Assembly (NCBI RefSeq): GCF_037893015.1
Contig: NC_133662.1
Coordinates: 199,876,050 to 199,940,049 of the forward strand
Direction of reading: 5' to 3'
Length of the DNA stretch: 64,000 nt
Source: Macrotis lagotis
Taxonomy: Eukaryota; Chordata; Mammalia; Peramelemorphia; Peramelidae
The notes beneath the pieces are model-generated. The model saw only the letters and a program-made list of their open reading frames with translations. It was not told the DNA's origin and made no database searches. Numbering within the stretch: position 1 is the first letter of the stretch; each line of letters opens with the position of its first letter. Below are positions 11,738-25,618 of this stretch, piece by piece. Made by a program: the position numbers and the translations under genes.

Positions 11738-14028
11738 AATAGAGGACTTCCAGAATTTCCTGACAAAGATCAGAACAGAAAAGCGAATTCAATCACCAAA
11801 TAAATGACTCAAAATTTGCATAAAAATTGTATACAACCCTAAAAGGGAAGACATAAGACTTTTAATTCTTTAGAACTTTATTTCTCTTAGGATAATTAAA
11901 GGGCAGAATATAATTGAAGAGAATGAACCTAAAGTACATGGATATAATTGGGTCTTATCTCTGTATTGAAGAGGTGCAAGAAGACATCACTATGTTTGAG
12001 ACAAAAAGGTCCTGAAGAAAAGCAGGGGTGTTAACTTTATACTTAAATGTCTCATTATCCTTTGGCCCACTTTAATTGTACTCTGCTTAGCACCTTGCCT
12101 AAAGAGGACTTCAAGCATCTCTGTAATTTATAGTCATTTGTAAAGTTCTCAGGTGAGACCTCCAGAGCCTCCAGTACTTAGAGATCTTTAAGATTCTTGC
12201 AGTTAATTAGATCAGGGTTTGACTTAACCCTTTCTTCACTCAACAAGGATTAAATACCTTGCCAGGGTGGGGGTGGGGTAAAGTGGGAGAGAGAATAGGC
12301 CTTACTTACCTTAACAAAGGGTTAAGTACCCTGAGATTGGGTGGGGGAGGGGGAGGGGTAAAGTGTGAGAGAAAATAGGCCTGGGGGCACAATTAGTTAA
12401 AGAAATGATATGGCTTTGGATGATACTTTGGTTCATGAGGAGGATTGTGTGTACTTGAAAGATACTTGTAAAGGGGATAAGGTAAAAAATGATTATAATT
12501 ATAAATTGATGCAATTTGAGTCAATGCTGCTTATCAAGAAATCAAGCAATCTGTTATGATACCTTGTTAATAATGAGCTTATCAAGCAATAAAATAATCA
12601 AAATGTGATTGATGATACCTTATTAATAGTAATAGAACAATAAATAACTCCAAGAGAATAGGCACAAAGATTTACAATTCCAGAAGGAAAGAAGGGGGAA
12701 TGTGAATATCTAGTAAATTCTATTCAATAGATTTAGCCCAGAGAGGAAATAAGACACATTCCCACTTGGGGTTTAAAATCTAACCCAATCTACAAGGAAG
12801 GGGGAAGGGCTGGGAAAGGTAAAGAAAAGGGAAGAAGGGAATAATAAAAGGGAAGGCAAATGTATAAGTGAAAATCAACTGAAAGTTAAATTTTTAAAGG
12901 AAAGTCAAAGGGGAAATGTAGTAAAATTTTGGTGAGGAAGAATAAGATAAAAGAAAAGAGAAAAATAAATGGAGGAAGATAGCATGGAGGAAAATACAGA
13001 ATTAGTAATCTTAACTGTAAATGTGAATGGGATGAATTGTCTGATAAAATAGAAGTGGGTAGCAGATAGATTACAAACCGGAATCCTACAATATGTTGTT
13101 ACGAGAAAGACATTTGAAGCAGAGAGATACACATAGGTTAAAGGTAAAAGGTTGGAGCAAAATATATTATGCCTCAGCTGATGTAAAAAATATCTGGGGT
13201 TGTAAAACTAATCTAAGATAAAATAAAAACAAAAGTCAATCTCATTAAAAGGAATAAGGAAGGAAAATACTATATATAAAAGCTATGTTATTACTAAACA
13301 ATGTAAGCACCTAGTGTTATAGCATCCAAATTCCTAGAAGAAAAATTGAGTGAATTGCAAGGAGACATAGAGAGCAACATTTTAATAATGGGAGACCCCA
13401 ATCTCTCACTCTCAGAACTAGAATAAATCTAACAACAAAATAAACAGGAAGGAAATTAAGAAGGTAAATGAAATTGTGGAAAATTTATATTTGATAGCTC
13501 TCTGGAGAAAACTTAATGGGGATAGAAAAGACTATACCTTTTTCCCAGCAGCACATGGGACCTGTACCAAAACTGACCATGTATTAAGGGACAAAAACCT
13601 TATAATCAAATGCAGAAAGGCAGAAAAAAATGAATACACACTTCTCAGACCAAGATGCAATAAAAATTATATGTAATAAAGTATCATGGAAAGATAAACC
13701 AAGAACTAATTGGAAATTAAATAATGAATGGATCTATCAGTAAATAATAAAAAATCAATAATTATATCCAATAAAATGATAATAATGAGACATCATACCA
13801 AAACTTATAGAATCCAGCCAAGGCAGTTTTGAGGGGAAAATTTATATCTCTAAATGCCTATAATGAATAAAATAGGAGATAAGCAACCAAAAAAGCAAGA
13901 AAAATAACAAATTAAAGATCCACAATTAAAAACCAAATTAGAAATTCTGAAAATCAAGGGAGAAATTAATAAAACTGACATCAGGAAAAACATTGATCTC
14001 ATGAATAAAACTAAGAGTTGGTTTTCAG

Positions 14029-14178
14029 GGGTCAGCTAGGTGGCATAGTGGATAGAGCACCAACCCTGGAATCAGGAGTACCTGAGTTCAAATCTGGCTT
14101 CAGACTCTTACTAATTACCTACCTGTGTGGCCATGGGCATTTAACCCCATTGCCTTACAAAAAAAACCTAAAAAAGAA
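14029..14178 (+). mobile_element. tRNA-derived SINE, poly(A) tail
   Basis: Head 'gtcagctaggtggcatagtg', B-box-like 'gttcaaatctgg' near 14087, tail 'acctaaaaaagaa'. It interrupts ORF2 of the plus-strand L1; the flanking 'aagagttggtttt' occurs on both sides as the target-site duplication. Confidence 0.85.
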
Positions 14179-17100
14179 GAGTTGGTTTTAAGAAAAAAAA
14201 CAATAAAAAGACTAGCTTTTGATTAATCTAATTTAAAAAAAAAGAAAGAAGATAACCAAATTACCAGTATGAAAAAAATGAAAAGGGTGAACTAACCAGC
14301 AATGAGGATACATTAAATAGATAATTCAGAGTTATTTCCATGAACTGTATGCCAATAAATTGTATAACAAGTGAAATGGATGAATATTTACAAAAATATA
14401 AATTGCCCAATTTAAAAAAGAGGAAACAAATTACTTAAATAAATCCATTTCAGAAAAAAGAAATTGATGAAACCATCAATAAAGTCCCTAAGAAAAAAAA
14501 ATCCAGGTTCAGATGGATTTACAAAAGAATTCTACCAAACATTTAAGGAACAATTCATTCCAATTCTTCATAAACTATCTAAAAAATAGGAAAAGAAAGA
14601 GTTCTGTCAAACTCCGTTCATGACACTAACATGATGCTGGTACCTAAACCAGGAAGAACCAAACAGACAAAGAAAAATTATAGACCAATTGCCCTAAGGA
14701 GTATTGATGCAAAAATCTTAAATAAAACTTAAGCAATGAGACTACAGAAAGTTAGTACCAGGATAACATGCCATGATTAGGTAGGATTTATTCCAGGTAG
14801 ATAGGGATGGTTCAACATTAGGAAAACACTCAACATAATTAAACATATCAAAAGCAAAACTAACAGAAATCATCTGATTGGCTCAAGAGATGCAGAAAAA
14901 AACCTTTCATACATCCATTCCTTTTTAATAACACTAGAAAGTTTAGGAATAAATGGAGTTTTCCTAAAAATGTTAAATAGTATTTATCTAAAACATCAAC
15001 AAATATTATATGTAATGGGAATAAACTCAGAGCATTTCCAATAAAATCAGGGCTGAAAAAGGATTCCCACTATCACCATTACAATTCAATATAGTATTAG
15101 AAATGCTAGCTGCAACAATAAGAGAAGAAAAAGAAATTGAAGTAATCTGAATTCACAATGAGGAGGCAAAACGTTAACTCTTTGATGTTATGATGGTATA
15201 CTTAGAGAGCCCAAGAAAATCATCTAAAAAACTCCTTGAAACAATTAACAAATTCAACAAAGTAGCAGGATATGAAATAAACCCACATAAATCATCAGCA
15301 TTTCTATATACGAATAACAATGCCCAAGAGCAAGAAATAAAAAGATAAATTCCATTTAATATAACTATAGACAACATTAAATACTTGGAAATCGACTTCC
15401 CAAGACAAACCCAGAAACTGTGAGAACATTTTTGTATTTATACAGTTCTTTATGAACTGTGTAAAGCATTTCTCACCCAAATATAGTCAGATATAATTGT
15501 AAAAATGCCAAATGCTCATGGTTAGGTTGAGCTAATATAACAAAAATGACAAATTTTATCCAAATTAAATTACTTATTCAGTGCCTTACCAACCAACCTA
15601 CCAAATAACTACTTTACCAAGCTAGAAAAAATAGTAACAAAATTCAGCTGGAACAACAAAAGGTTAAGAATAGCAAGGAAACTGATGAAAAAAAAAAACA
15701 TAAAGGAAAGTGGTCTAGCTCTACCAGATCTAAAACTATATTATAAAGTGGCACTCATCAAAACTGCCTGATACTAGTTAAGAAATAGAGTAATTGATCA
15801 GTGGATTAGGACAGATTCAAAAGAAGTCACAGTCATTATTATTTGACAAACCCAAAGACCGATGCCCGGGATAAGAACTCACTATTTGACAAAAATTGTT
15901 GGGAAACCTAGAAAATAGTATGGTAAAAACTAGGCAAAGACCTACATACCAAAATAAGGTCAAAATGGGTACAAGATTTATACATAAATAGCAATACTGT
16001 AGATAAATTAATAAACCAAGAAACACTCTATGTATCAGATACATGGAAAGGGGAGAATTTATGACCAAAAAAAGAATTAGAGCACATTATGAACTGCAAA
16101 TTGAATGATTTTGTTTATAACAAATTAAAAAGGTTTTGCACTAATAAAATCAATGTTTCCAAAATTAAAAAAAGAAAGCAGAAAGCTGGGAAACAATATT
16201 CATAACCAGGAGTTCTGATAAAGGTCTCATTTCTAAAAAATTTAGAGAATTGCATCAAATTTTTAAGGTTACAAGGCATTCCCCAATTGATAAATGGCCA
16301 AAAGAGATAAACAGACAGTTTTCAAACAAAAAAAATAAAGATATATAATCATATGAAAATGCTCCAAACCATTATTGATTAAAGAGATTACAAATTAAAA
16401 CAACAATGAGGTATCATCTCACATTCATAAGATTGGCCAAGATGAGAAGGGAAAATGATCAGTGTTGGAGAGGTTGTGGGACAATTGGGAAATTGATGCC
16501 TTGTTGGTGGAGTTGTGAACTGACCCAGCCTTTCTGGAAAGCACTATAGAACTATGCCCAAAGAGCAATAAAAATGTTCATAATTTTTGACCCAGCATTT
16601 CCAATTCTAGGTCTATGTCCAGAAGAAATTATTTAAAAAAGGAAAAGTCCAAAATATTCACATCATCCCTTTTTTTTTGTAGTGGCAAAGAATTGGAAAT
16701 TGAGGGGATGTCCATCAATTAGGGAAATGGCTTAAACAAGTCATGGTACATGAATAGTATGAAATACTATTCTTCTTTAAGAAACCATAAATGTCCATAC
16801 TCTAGAGAAGCATGGAATGAGTCACAGGATCTGATGCTGAGTGAAGGGAGCAGAACCAAGACAGCAACATACACATTAACAGCAACATTGTGAGATGATC
16901 AACTTTAACGGAAGCAGCTCCTCTAAGCAGTCCAGAGTGCTGGGACAATTGTATTAGATCAGCTATTGACTATGTTATCCCCATCCAGAGGAAGAAAAAC
17001 TAAACAGAACAAAACACACAAAAACCCCCTACCCTTCAAACACTTTATAAAAATCATCTCTTATCTATCCCTTTCTCTTAATCCTAATTCCTTATACCCA

Positions 17101-17267
17101 AAATGACTAACCTGCAAACAAGTTTATCAATATATATGCATGTATAACTCTAACCTGATTTTTCACTGCTGAGAGGAGGGGTTGGAAAGGGAGGGTGGAA
17201 GGAAATTTTGTCACTTAAATATGCATGTGCATATAGATGAAAATAAATTTTAAAAAAAGAAAGAAAA

Positions 17268-18060
17268 GAAAATCTACCTTTTCCCCTAACAGCATATGCT
17301 ATAATTTGAAGGGTAACAAATTCTTGGTTGTAATTCAAGGTCCTTTGCCCTCTGAAATATCATATTCCAGGCCTTCAGATCGTTAAATGTTGAAGGTGAT
17401 AAGTTTTGTGTAATTCTGATTGTCTGTCCTTTGCATTTAAATTGGGGTTTTTTTTTTGACTGTTTGCAGTATTTTGTCCTTTTGTTGACAATTCTGGAAT
17501 TTGACTTTGATAGCCTTTGGAGATTTTATACTGGGGTCTCTTTCTTGGGGGGGGGGTCTGGGTATACCTTCAAAGTCTATTTTGTCTTCTTAATGTAGTA
17601 TATTAGGACAGTTTTTGAAGATAAATTCTTGAAATATATTTTCCAAGCTTTCCTTTCTGATCTAGGTTTTCTCATATACCAATGATTCATAAATTCTCTC
17701 TCCTGTTCATTTTACAATTTGTTTGTTTTTTCTAAAAAATCACTTTATTTTTTCTTCAATTTTTTAACTTTTTAATTTTGGTTGATGAAATCTTAGTGTC
17801 TCACATTCGTTGACTTCAATTTGTCCAATTCTAATTGTTAGAGTGTTTTTTTCTTCAATTAGATTTTGTGTCTCCTTTTCTAGTTGGTTAATTGTACTTT
17901 TCAGAGAGTTGTTTTCCTTTTCCAATTGCTTAATTTTACTTTTAGATGAATTTCATTCCTTTTCCAGTTGATTGAATTTATTTTTTAGAGTTACAATTTT
18001 AACTGGTTTTTTTTACTTTTAAAAGAGCTGATTTTTTTGGTAAATTTTTCATAATTTTTA
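17268..18060 (-). mobile_element. Antisense L1, continued (ORF1), 5' end missing
   Basis: Resumes after the inserted L1 with the ORF1 C-terminal domain, then RRM and coiled coil on the minus strand. The minus-strand text near 18010-18050 equals the coiled-coil part of ORF1 at about 11080-11110 in the plus-strand copy. It stops there, so the element lacks its first part (5' truncated, usual for L1). The 5' tip of another L1 follows at once. Confidence 0.8.
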
Positions 18061-18933
18061 TAGAAGCCAAGATGGTGGAATGGAGGTAGGAACTCCCAGA
18101 ACCTCTTCCCCAGATCATTCCAAATACCTGAAAATGTGACTATTACCAAATTCTAGAGTGGCAGAACCCACAGAAAGACTGAGTGAAACAATTTTCTGCC
18201 CCAAGACTAACTGAAATATTCATAGGAAGGATTTGTTCCATTTGGGTTGGAAAGGGCAGCAGCACAGCCTGCCCACGCTGCACCAGAGAGAACCAATTCC
18301 AGTCTTCCAGGATCATCCAATGGGGAGATTATAGAGGTCTCTCCACTATCCCTGGGGCAGGACTTTGTTGCTTCGCCCACACTCAGATCCAGGTCACAGT
18401 CTGGAGCCTCATACAGTCATAGTGTAGCATCCTCCTCACAGCTCTAGGACTGAGGGAAGTACTTGTGATCATCCACAGACCAGAGTAGAAACCAGGAGAG
18501 CAGTAATATTCTTTCATATGATCTTGAAGGAATTGAGGTCACTTGGGGTGAGAGGGGGTAGAATATCCCAAAATTTCTCAAAAATTTGGAAAAGTACATC
18601 CTCCATCTTGGAAGCAGCACTGCTTAATAAAGAGTTAAAATCAGGTTATAAGCTGGGGAAATGAGCAAACAATTGAAAAAAAAAAAGAATCTGCTTATAG
18701 AAAATTGGTCCCATGGAAGATCAAAATACAGATGACAAAGTCAAAGCTTCTATATACAAAGTCTCCAAGTAAAATATGAATTGGTCTCTGGCTATTGAAG
18801 AGCTCCAAAAATCAAGTAAGAGAGGTAAAGGAAAAATTGGGAGGAAAAATGAGAGCCAAGCAGGCAAGTCATGAAAACCAAATCAACCACTTGTTGAAGG
18901 AACTAACAAAAGCACTGAAGAAAATAATATCTT
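18061..18933 (+). mobile_element. L1 5' UTR and start of ORF1 (first half of interrupted L1)
   Basis: 5' tip with AAGATGG at 18069-18075, 5' UTR to 18660, ORF1 start ATG at 18661 (atgagcaaaca, same start as the copy at 4176). The element is cut at 18933 by an antisense L1 and resumes at 26740, with 'gaagaaaataatatctt' (18917-18933) against 'gaaaaaaataatatctt' (26740-26756). Confidence 0.85.
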
Positions 18934-20582
18934 TTTTAATTATATAAATATTTTGCTTGTTTTCCAATTATATACAACAGTAATTTCTACCAATCATTTT
19001 TATAAGATTTTGAATTTTACAATTTTCTCCTTTCCTTCCTTCCCTCCCCCTCTCTCCCCAATAGAAGACAAATCTGATAATCTTTCCATTGTTTCCATGA
19101 TATGCATTGATCCAAATTTGAATGTGTTGAGAGAAAAAATATCCTTGAGGAGCAAATAGAATATCAGAGATAGCAAAATTATGTAGTACCTAAGACAACT
19201 TTTTAAAGATTGAAAATAATAATCTTTGTTCTTTTTTTAAACTCCACAGCATTTTCTCTGGATACAGATAGTATTCTCCATTCCTAAAAATGTCCATGAT
19301 TATTGTACTGATGGAGTAAGTCCATTAAGGTTGATCATCACCCCCATGCTGCTTTTAGGGTGTACAATGTCCCTCAATACATGAAAAAATTTCCAAGTTT
19401 CTATGAAATCCCATCCCTCCTGATTTCTAATAGAACAATAGTGTTCTATCGGTACATATACCATGATTTGTTTAGCCATTTCCCAATTGATGGACATACC
19501 CTCAATTTCCAATTCTTTGCCACTACAGAGCAGCTATGAATATTTTTGTACAAGTGATATTTTTATCCTTTTTCATGATCTCTTCTGGATACAGACCCAG
19601 TAGTGTTATTGCTGGATCAAAGTGTATGCACATTTTAATTGCCCTGTGGACGTAATTACAAATGACTCTCCAGAAAGGTTGGTTCATAGCTCCACCTGCA
19701 ATGCATTGGTGTCCCAGATTGCCCACATCCCTTCCAACATTGATCATTGTCCTTTCTGGTCATATTGGCCAATCTGAGAGGTGTTAGGTGGTACCTCAGA
19801 GATGTTTTGACTTGCATTTTTCTAATCAGTAACAAATTAGAGCAATATTTCATATGATTATGGATAGCTTTCATTTCCTTGACTGAAAATTGTCTTTGCA
19901 TATCCTTTGACCATTTGTCAGTTGTGGAATGGTTGTTTTTTTATTTATAAATTTGATTCTCTATGTTTTAAAAATGAGTCCTTTGTCAGAAACACTAGTT
20001 GTAAAAGTTGGTTTCCAATTTACTACATTGCTTTTGATCTTGTTTAGAGCGGTTTTGTTTGTGCAAAAGCTTTTTAATTTAATGTAATCAAAATTGTACA
20101 ATTTGTTTTTTCTGAAGTTCTCTATCTCTTCCTTGGTCATAAACTGCTTCCCTTTCCATAGATCTGACAGATAAGCTATTCCTTGTTTTCCTAGTGTGCT
20201 TATAATATTGTCTTTTATTTCTCAATCCTACACTCATTTGGATCTCATCTTGGTATAGATTGTCAGATGTTGGTCTAATCCAAGTTTCTGCAATACTATC
20301 ATACAGTTTTTTCAGCAGTTTCTATCAAACAGTGAGTCCTTATATAAGATGCTGGACTTTTGGGGTTTATCAGACAACAGATTACTACAATCATTTCCTG
20401 TTGTCTTGTTTCTACTTAGTCAATTCCACTGATCCACCACTCTATTTCTTAGCCAGTGCTAGACAATTCTGATGACTGTTACTTATAATATAACTGTAGA
20501 TATGGTAAGGTTAAGCCATTTTCTCTTGCACTGTTTTCATTAAATCCCTTGATATCCTTGACTTTTTGTTTCTCCAAATCAA

Positions 20583-20735
20583 TTTTTTTTTTAGTTTTTG
20601 CAAGGCAATTGGATTAAGTGCCTTGCCCAAGGCCACACGGCTAGGTAATTATTAAGTGTCTGAGGCCGGATTTGAACTCAGGTACGCCTGACTCCAAGGC
20701 TAGTGTTCTATCCACTGCACCACCTAGCCACCTCT
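20583..20735 (-). mobile_element. tRNA-derived SINE, poly(A) tail
   Basis: Minus-strand copy with T-run at 20583-20592 on plus and 'ccacctagccacc' at its 5' end. Target-site duplication 'tctccaaatcaattt' before and 'tctccatatcaattt' after. It lies in the antisense L1. Confidence 0.9.
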
Positions 20736-21032
20736 CCATATCAATTTACTTACACTTTTTTCTAGCTCGCTAAATTAATTTTTTAGAAGTTTGATTGATA
20801 TAGCAATAATTAAGTAGTTTAATTTAGGTAGAATCATAATTTTATTATTTTAGCTCTGCCCATCCATAAGCAGTTGATATTTGCCCAGTTTTTTAGTTCT
20901 GATTTTATTTGTGTGAAAAGTGTTTTATACTTGCTATCACAGAGTTTCTGAGTCTGCCTTGGCAGGTAGACAACCAAGTATTTTATGTTGTCTGAAGTTA
21001 TTTTATATGGGATTTCTCATTCTAACTCTTGC

Positions 21033-22793
21033 TGCTTTACCTTTCTAGTAATAAATAGAAATGATGAGGATTTATGTGCATTTATTTTATAACCTATATC
21101 TTTGTTTAAAATTGCTAATTGTTTACAGTAGTTTTTTAGATAATTTTTTAAGGTTCTCTAACTATACCATTATGTCATCTGCAAAGAGTGAAAATTCTTC
21201 TCTTATTGCTGAAGCTAACATTTCTAATATGATATTGGATAGTAGGGATGATAATGGACATCCTTGTTTCACCCTTATTCTTATTGGGAATGCCTCTAGC
21301 TTATCTCCATTGTATATAATACTTGTTCAGGATTTCAGATATATGTTATATGCTCTCTAGCATTTTTAGTAGGAATGGTTGCTGTATTTTATCAAAGGCT
21401 TTTTTAGCATCTATTGAGATAATCATAAGAATTCTGTTAGGCTTATTGTTGATATCGTCAATTATCCTGACAGTTTTCCTAATATTGAACCAATCCTGCA
21501 ACTCTGGGATAAATTCTGCTTAGTTATACTGCATTGTCCTACTGAAAACTTGTTGTAAACATTTGCTAAGATTTTATTTAAGATTTTTGCATACATATTC
21601 ATTAGGGAAATTGTTCTATAATTTTTTTTTCTCGGTTTTTACTCTTCCAGGTTTAAGTATCAGCACCATATTGGTTTCATAGAAGGAATTAGGCAGAGTT
21701 CTGTCTGCACCTATTTTTCCAAAGAGTTATTGTAAAATTGGAACCAATTCTTCCTTAAATGTTTGATAGAATTCACTTGTGAATCAATCTGACCTTCGAG
21801 TTCAATAATGGCTTGTTGAAATTTCTTTTTCTGAGATAAGGTTATTTAGTTCTATAAAGACATAGGTCTTCACTTAACCCAGGCAACTTACATTTTTATG
21901 AATATTCATGCATTGCTTTACCTTTCTAGTAATAAATAGAAATGATGAGGATTTATGTGCATTTATTTTATAACCTATATCTTTGTTTAAAATTGCTAAT
22001 TGTTTACAGTAGTTTTTTAGATAATTTTTTAAGGTTCTCTAACTATACCATTATGTCATCTGCAAAGAGTGAAAATTCTTCTCTTATTGCTGAAGCTAAA
22101 ATTTCTAATATGATATTGGATAGTAGGGATGATAATGGACATCCTTGTTTCACCCTTATTCTTATTGGGAATGCCTCTAGCTTATCTCCATTGTATATAA
22201 TACTTGTTCAGGGTTTCAGATATATGTTATATGCTCTCTAGCATTTTTAGTAGGAATGGTTGCTGTATTTTATCAAAGGCTTTTTTAGCATCTATTGAGA
22301 TAATCATAAGAATTCTGTTAGGCTTATTGTTGATATAGTCAATTATCCTGACAGTTTTCCTAATATTGAACCAATCCTGCAACTCTGGGATAAATTCTGC
22401 TTAGTTATACTGCATTGTCCTACTGAAAACTTGTTGTAAACATTTGCTAAGATTTTATTTAAGATTTTTGCATACATATTCATTAGGGAAATTGTTCTAT
22501 AATTTTTTTTCTCGGTTTTTACTCTTCCAGGTTTAAGTATCAGCACCATATTGGTTTCATAGAAGGAATTAGGCAGAGTTCTGTCTGCACCTATTTTTCC
22601 AAAGAGTTATTGTAAAATTGGAACCAATTCTTCCTTAAATGTTTGATAGAATTCACTTGTGAATCAATCTGACCTTGGAGTTCAATAATGGCTTGTTGAA
22701 ATTTCTTTTTCTGAGATAAGGTTATTTAGTTCTATAAAGACATAGGTCTTCACTTAACCCAGGCAACTTACATTTTTATGAATATTCATCCAT
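21033..22793 (-). repeat. 881-bp tandem duplication inside L1 ORF2 (RT region)
   Basis: Copy 1 is 21033-21913, copy 2 is 21914-22793. By eye they differ at five bases (c/a 21219, a/g 21332, c/a 21456, c/g 21797, g/c 21910) and one T in a T-run near 21622-21630. Each copy carries the RT catalytic FADD box on the minus strand (21174-21185 and 22055-22066). The host L1 is far more diverged from its relatives than the two copies are from each other, so the duplication is much younger than the insertion, or is an assembly error. Confidence 0.92.
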
Positions 22794-23686
22794 TTCACTT
22801 AGATTATTAAATTTATTGACCTATAGTTGGGCAAAATAATTCTGAATTATTACTTAAATTAAGTTTCACCTTTTTCATTTTTGATACTAATAATTTGTTT
22901 TTCTTCTTTCTTTTTAATCAAATTAACCAAAGGTTTATCTATTTTATTGGTTATTTTTTCATAAAACCAGCTCTTGATTTTATTATTTCAATAGTTTTCT
23001 TGCTTTCAATTTTATTAATTTCTTCTTTAATTTTTAGAATATCTATTTTAGTATTAAATTGGGGGGTTTTAATTTGTTCTTTCTCTATTATTTACTTACA
23101 TGCTTAGTACATTGATTTCCACTTTAATATTGTAAGCATTTAGAGATATAATATATTCACTAATAACTGCTTTAGTTGTATCCCATAAGTTTTGGTTTGT
23201 TGCCTCATTATTCTCATTTTCTAGGATGAAATCATTATTTCTATCTATATTTTGCTGTTTGATTCACTTATTCTTTAAAATGAGATTACTGAGTTTCCAA
23301 TTAGTTTTAGGTCCACCTCTCCATGACCCATCATTGCATATGATTTTTATTGCATTGTGGCCTGAAAATGAAGTATTCACCATTTCTGCCTTTCTGCATT
23401 TGATTAGAAGGTTTTTATGTCCTAGTACATGGTCAATTTTTGTGTTGATGCCAAATACTACAGGAAAAAAGGTATATTCCTCTCCCTATTCAATTTTCTC
23501 TAAAGTTCTATTATGTCTAGGTTTTCTAACATTCTATTTACCTCCTTAACTTCCTTCTAGCTCATTTTATGATTAGATTTATCTCATTCTGAGAGAGGGA
23601 GGTTGAGGTCTCCCACCAGTAGAGTTTTGCTATATATGTCTTCCTGTAATTCATTCAGTTTCTCCTTTTTGTATTTGGATGGGCAT

Positions 23687-23834
23687 TTAGGTAGTCCAGT
23701 GAATAGAGCACTGGCCCAAGAGTCAGAAGGATCTGAGTTCAAATCTGGTCTTAAACACTTAATAATTGCCTGGCTGTGTGACCTTTGGTAAGTCACTGAA
23801 GTCTTTGCCATAAATAAATAAATAAATTTTTGAA
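23687..23834 (+). mobile_element. tRNA-derived SINE
   Basis: Head 'ggcatttaggtagtccagtg', B-box-like 'gttcaaatctgg', tail 'ataaataaataaa'. 'atttggatg' flanks both sides. The tail differs from the CCTAAAAA type, so it may be another subfamily. It lies in the endonuclease part of the antisense L1. Confidence 0.8.
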
Positions 23835-24430
23835 AAAAAATTTGGATGCTATACTGCTTTGTTCATACATATTTCGTATTGAAATTACTTCATTGCTTAT
23901 GAGGATATAGGATATATTGCTTAGGAGGATATAGTTTCCTTATCTCTTTTAATAAGATCTATTTTTGCAGCTACTCTGTCTGAGATAAGGATTGCTACAC
24001 CTGTCTGTCTTCAACTGAAGCATAAAATATTTTGCTCCAATGTTTTATCTTTACTCTATATGTGTTTTCTACTTCAAATTAATTTCCTGTTAGTAGCAAA
24101 TTATAGGATTCTGGTTTTTAATCCACTCTGCCATCCACTTATATTTTATGGGAGAATTCATACCATTCACATTCAAAGTTAATATTACTCTTTCTTACCC
24201 TCCATGTTCTCTTTCCTCTATTTGTATTTCCCCCTTTTTTCACCTTATCCCTATTTCCATTTTGCTTTCATAATACCACTTCTTTCAGTATGTTTGCCTC
24301 CTTGAACCCAATTCCCCTCCCCTTTCTTTCTCCTTTCCCTTTGCCCCTTCTTTCTTTCCTTCCATCTTTTACTCCCCCTCTCCCTTTCCCCTCTTAATAC
24401 TTTAAAAGCAAGATAAATTTGTAAACCAAA

Positions 24431-24434
<4 letters not shown>

Positions 24435-24478
<44 letters not shown>
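24435..24478. repeat. (GT)n microsatellite
   Basis: About 22 uninterrupted GT units within the inter-ORF region of the antisense L1. Confidence 0.97.
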
Positions 24479-24484
<6 letters not shown>

Positions 24485-25468
24485 TAATCCCTCTTTGAAC
24501 CAAATCTTATGAGAGCAAGAATCAGGTCATTTTCACTTTGTCCTTTCTTCCCTTTTATTGCAATGGGTCCATTTCACCTCTTCATGTGATTTAATTTAAC
24601 CCCTTTAATCTCCTCCATCCTTCAGTCTCTTTACTGCCCCCCCCAGGGAGAATTTTTTTAAATAATTCTATCAGAATCATGGACAAGTCATGAGTGTCCA
24701 TTAATTTTGGCCAAGTATATTCCCTCTAATAGAGTTACAGTTCTCAAGAGTTATGAGAATCTTTCTGCTACATGGGGATATAACCAGTTATATCTTCATT
24801 TTTTCTTTTCCTTTTTTTTTACTTTTTCATGTGTCTCTTGAATCTCCTGTTTGAAGTCCAAATTTTCTATTTAGCTCCAGTCTTTTATCAGGAAAAAGTT
24901 GAAAGTCTCCTATTTTTTAAGTGTCCATCTTTTCCCCTAGAAGATAAGGTTCAGCTTTTCTGGATAGTGAATTCTTGTCTTCATTCTAAGATTTCTTGCT
25001 GTTCAAAATATCATATTCCAGGCCCTTCCAACCCTTAATGTTGATACAACCAGTATAATCCTGACTATGCTCCTTGATATTTAAATTGCTTCTTTCTGGT
25101 TTCTTGGCAGGATTTTCTCCTTTATCTGATAATTCTGGAGTTTGGCCATAATATTCCTTGGTGCTTTCATTTTGGGATACTTTCCAGGAGTTGGTGATCA
25201 ATGTATTCGTTCAATTACTATTTTGCCCTCTATCGGGGCAATTGGCCTTCACTATATTCTGAACTATGGAGTCCAGGCTTTTTTATTTTCCTTCAAAGTT
25301 ATCAAGAAGCTGTATGATTGTTAAATTGTCTCTCCAGGATCTATGCTCCAGGTCAGTTGCTTTGCTGATGGGGTATGTTACATTTTCTTCTATTTTTTTC
25401 CATTTTTTAATTTTGTTTAACAGATTCTTGATGTCTTGGGAAGTCTTTTGTTTCCACATTTCAATCAC

Positions 25469-25618
25469 TTTTTTTTTGCAAGGCAATGGGGTTAAGTGGC
25501 TTACTTAAAGACACACAGCTCGGTAATTATTAAGTGTCTGAGACCAGATTTGAACTCAGGTACTACTGACGCCAGGGGCAGTGGTCTAGGCAGCTAGGCA
25601 CCACCTAACTGCCCTCCA
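25469..25618 (-). mobile_element. tRNA-derived SINE, poly(A) tail
   Basis: T-run then 'gcaaggcaatggggttaagt' and the 5' end 'ccacctaactgccc'. The segment near 25590 ('ggtctaggcagctaggcacc') is altered relative to other copies. It interrupts the RRM-proximal part of ORF1 in the antisense L1. Confidence 0.85.

Larger units (their letters stand above)
10294..17267 (+). mobile_element. L1, near complete length, inserted in antisense L1
   Basis: Layout: 5' UTR from 10294 (AAGATGG at 10316-10322), ORF1 from ATG 10871, coiled coil to about 11220, RRM about 11300-11400, C-terminal domain 11537-11737, inter-ORF region about 11800-12980, ORF2 from about 12985 (endonuclease text LTVNVNGMN at 13007), RT near 14600-15400, and 3' UTR from about 16850 with an A-rich tail. 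Flanking duplications 'gaaaatccatcttttc' (10278-10293) and 'gaaaatctaccttttc' (17268-17283) mark the insertion. The RT box is degraded (near 15181 FADDMM reads as F-DVMM). Many stops; inactive. A SINE sits at 14029-14178. Confidence 0.9.

Noticed and set aside
21061..22241. Two near-identical 99-codon plus-strand ORFs as a duplicated gene
   Set aside because: They are antisense translations of L1 reverse transcriptase in the 881-bp tandem duplication.
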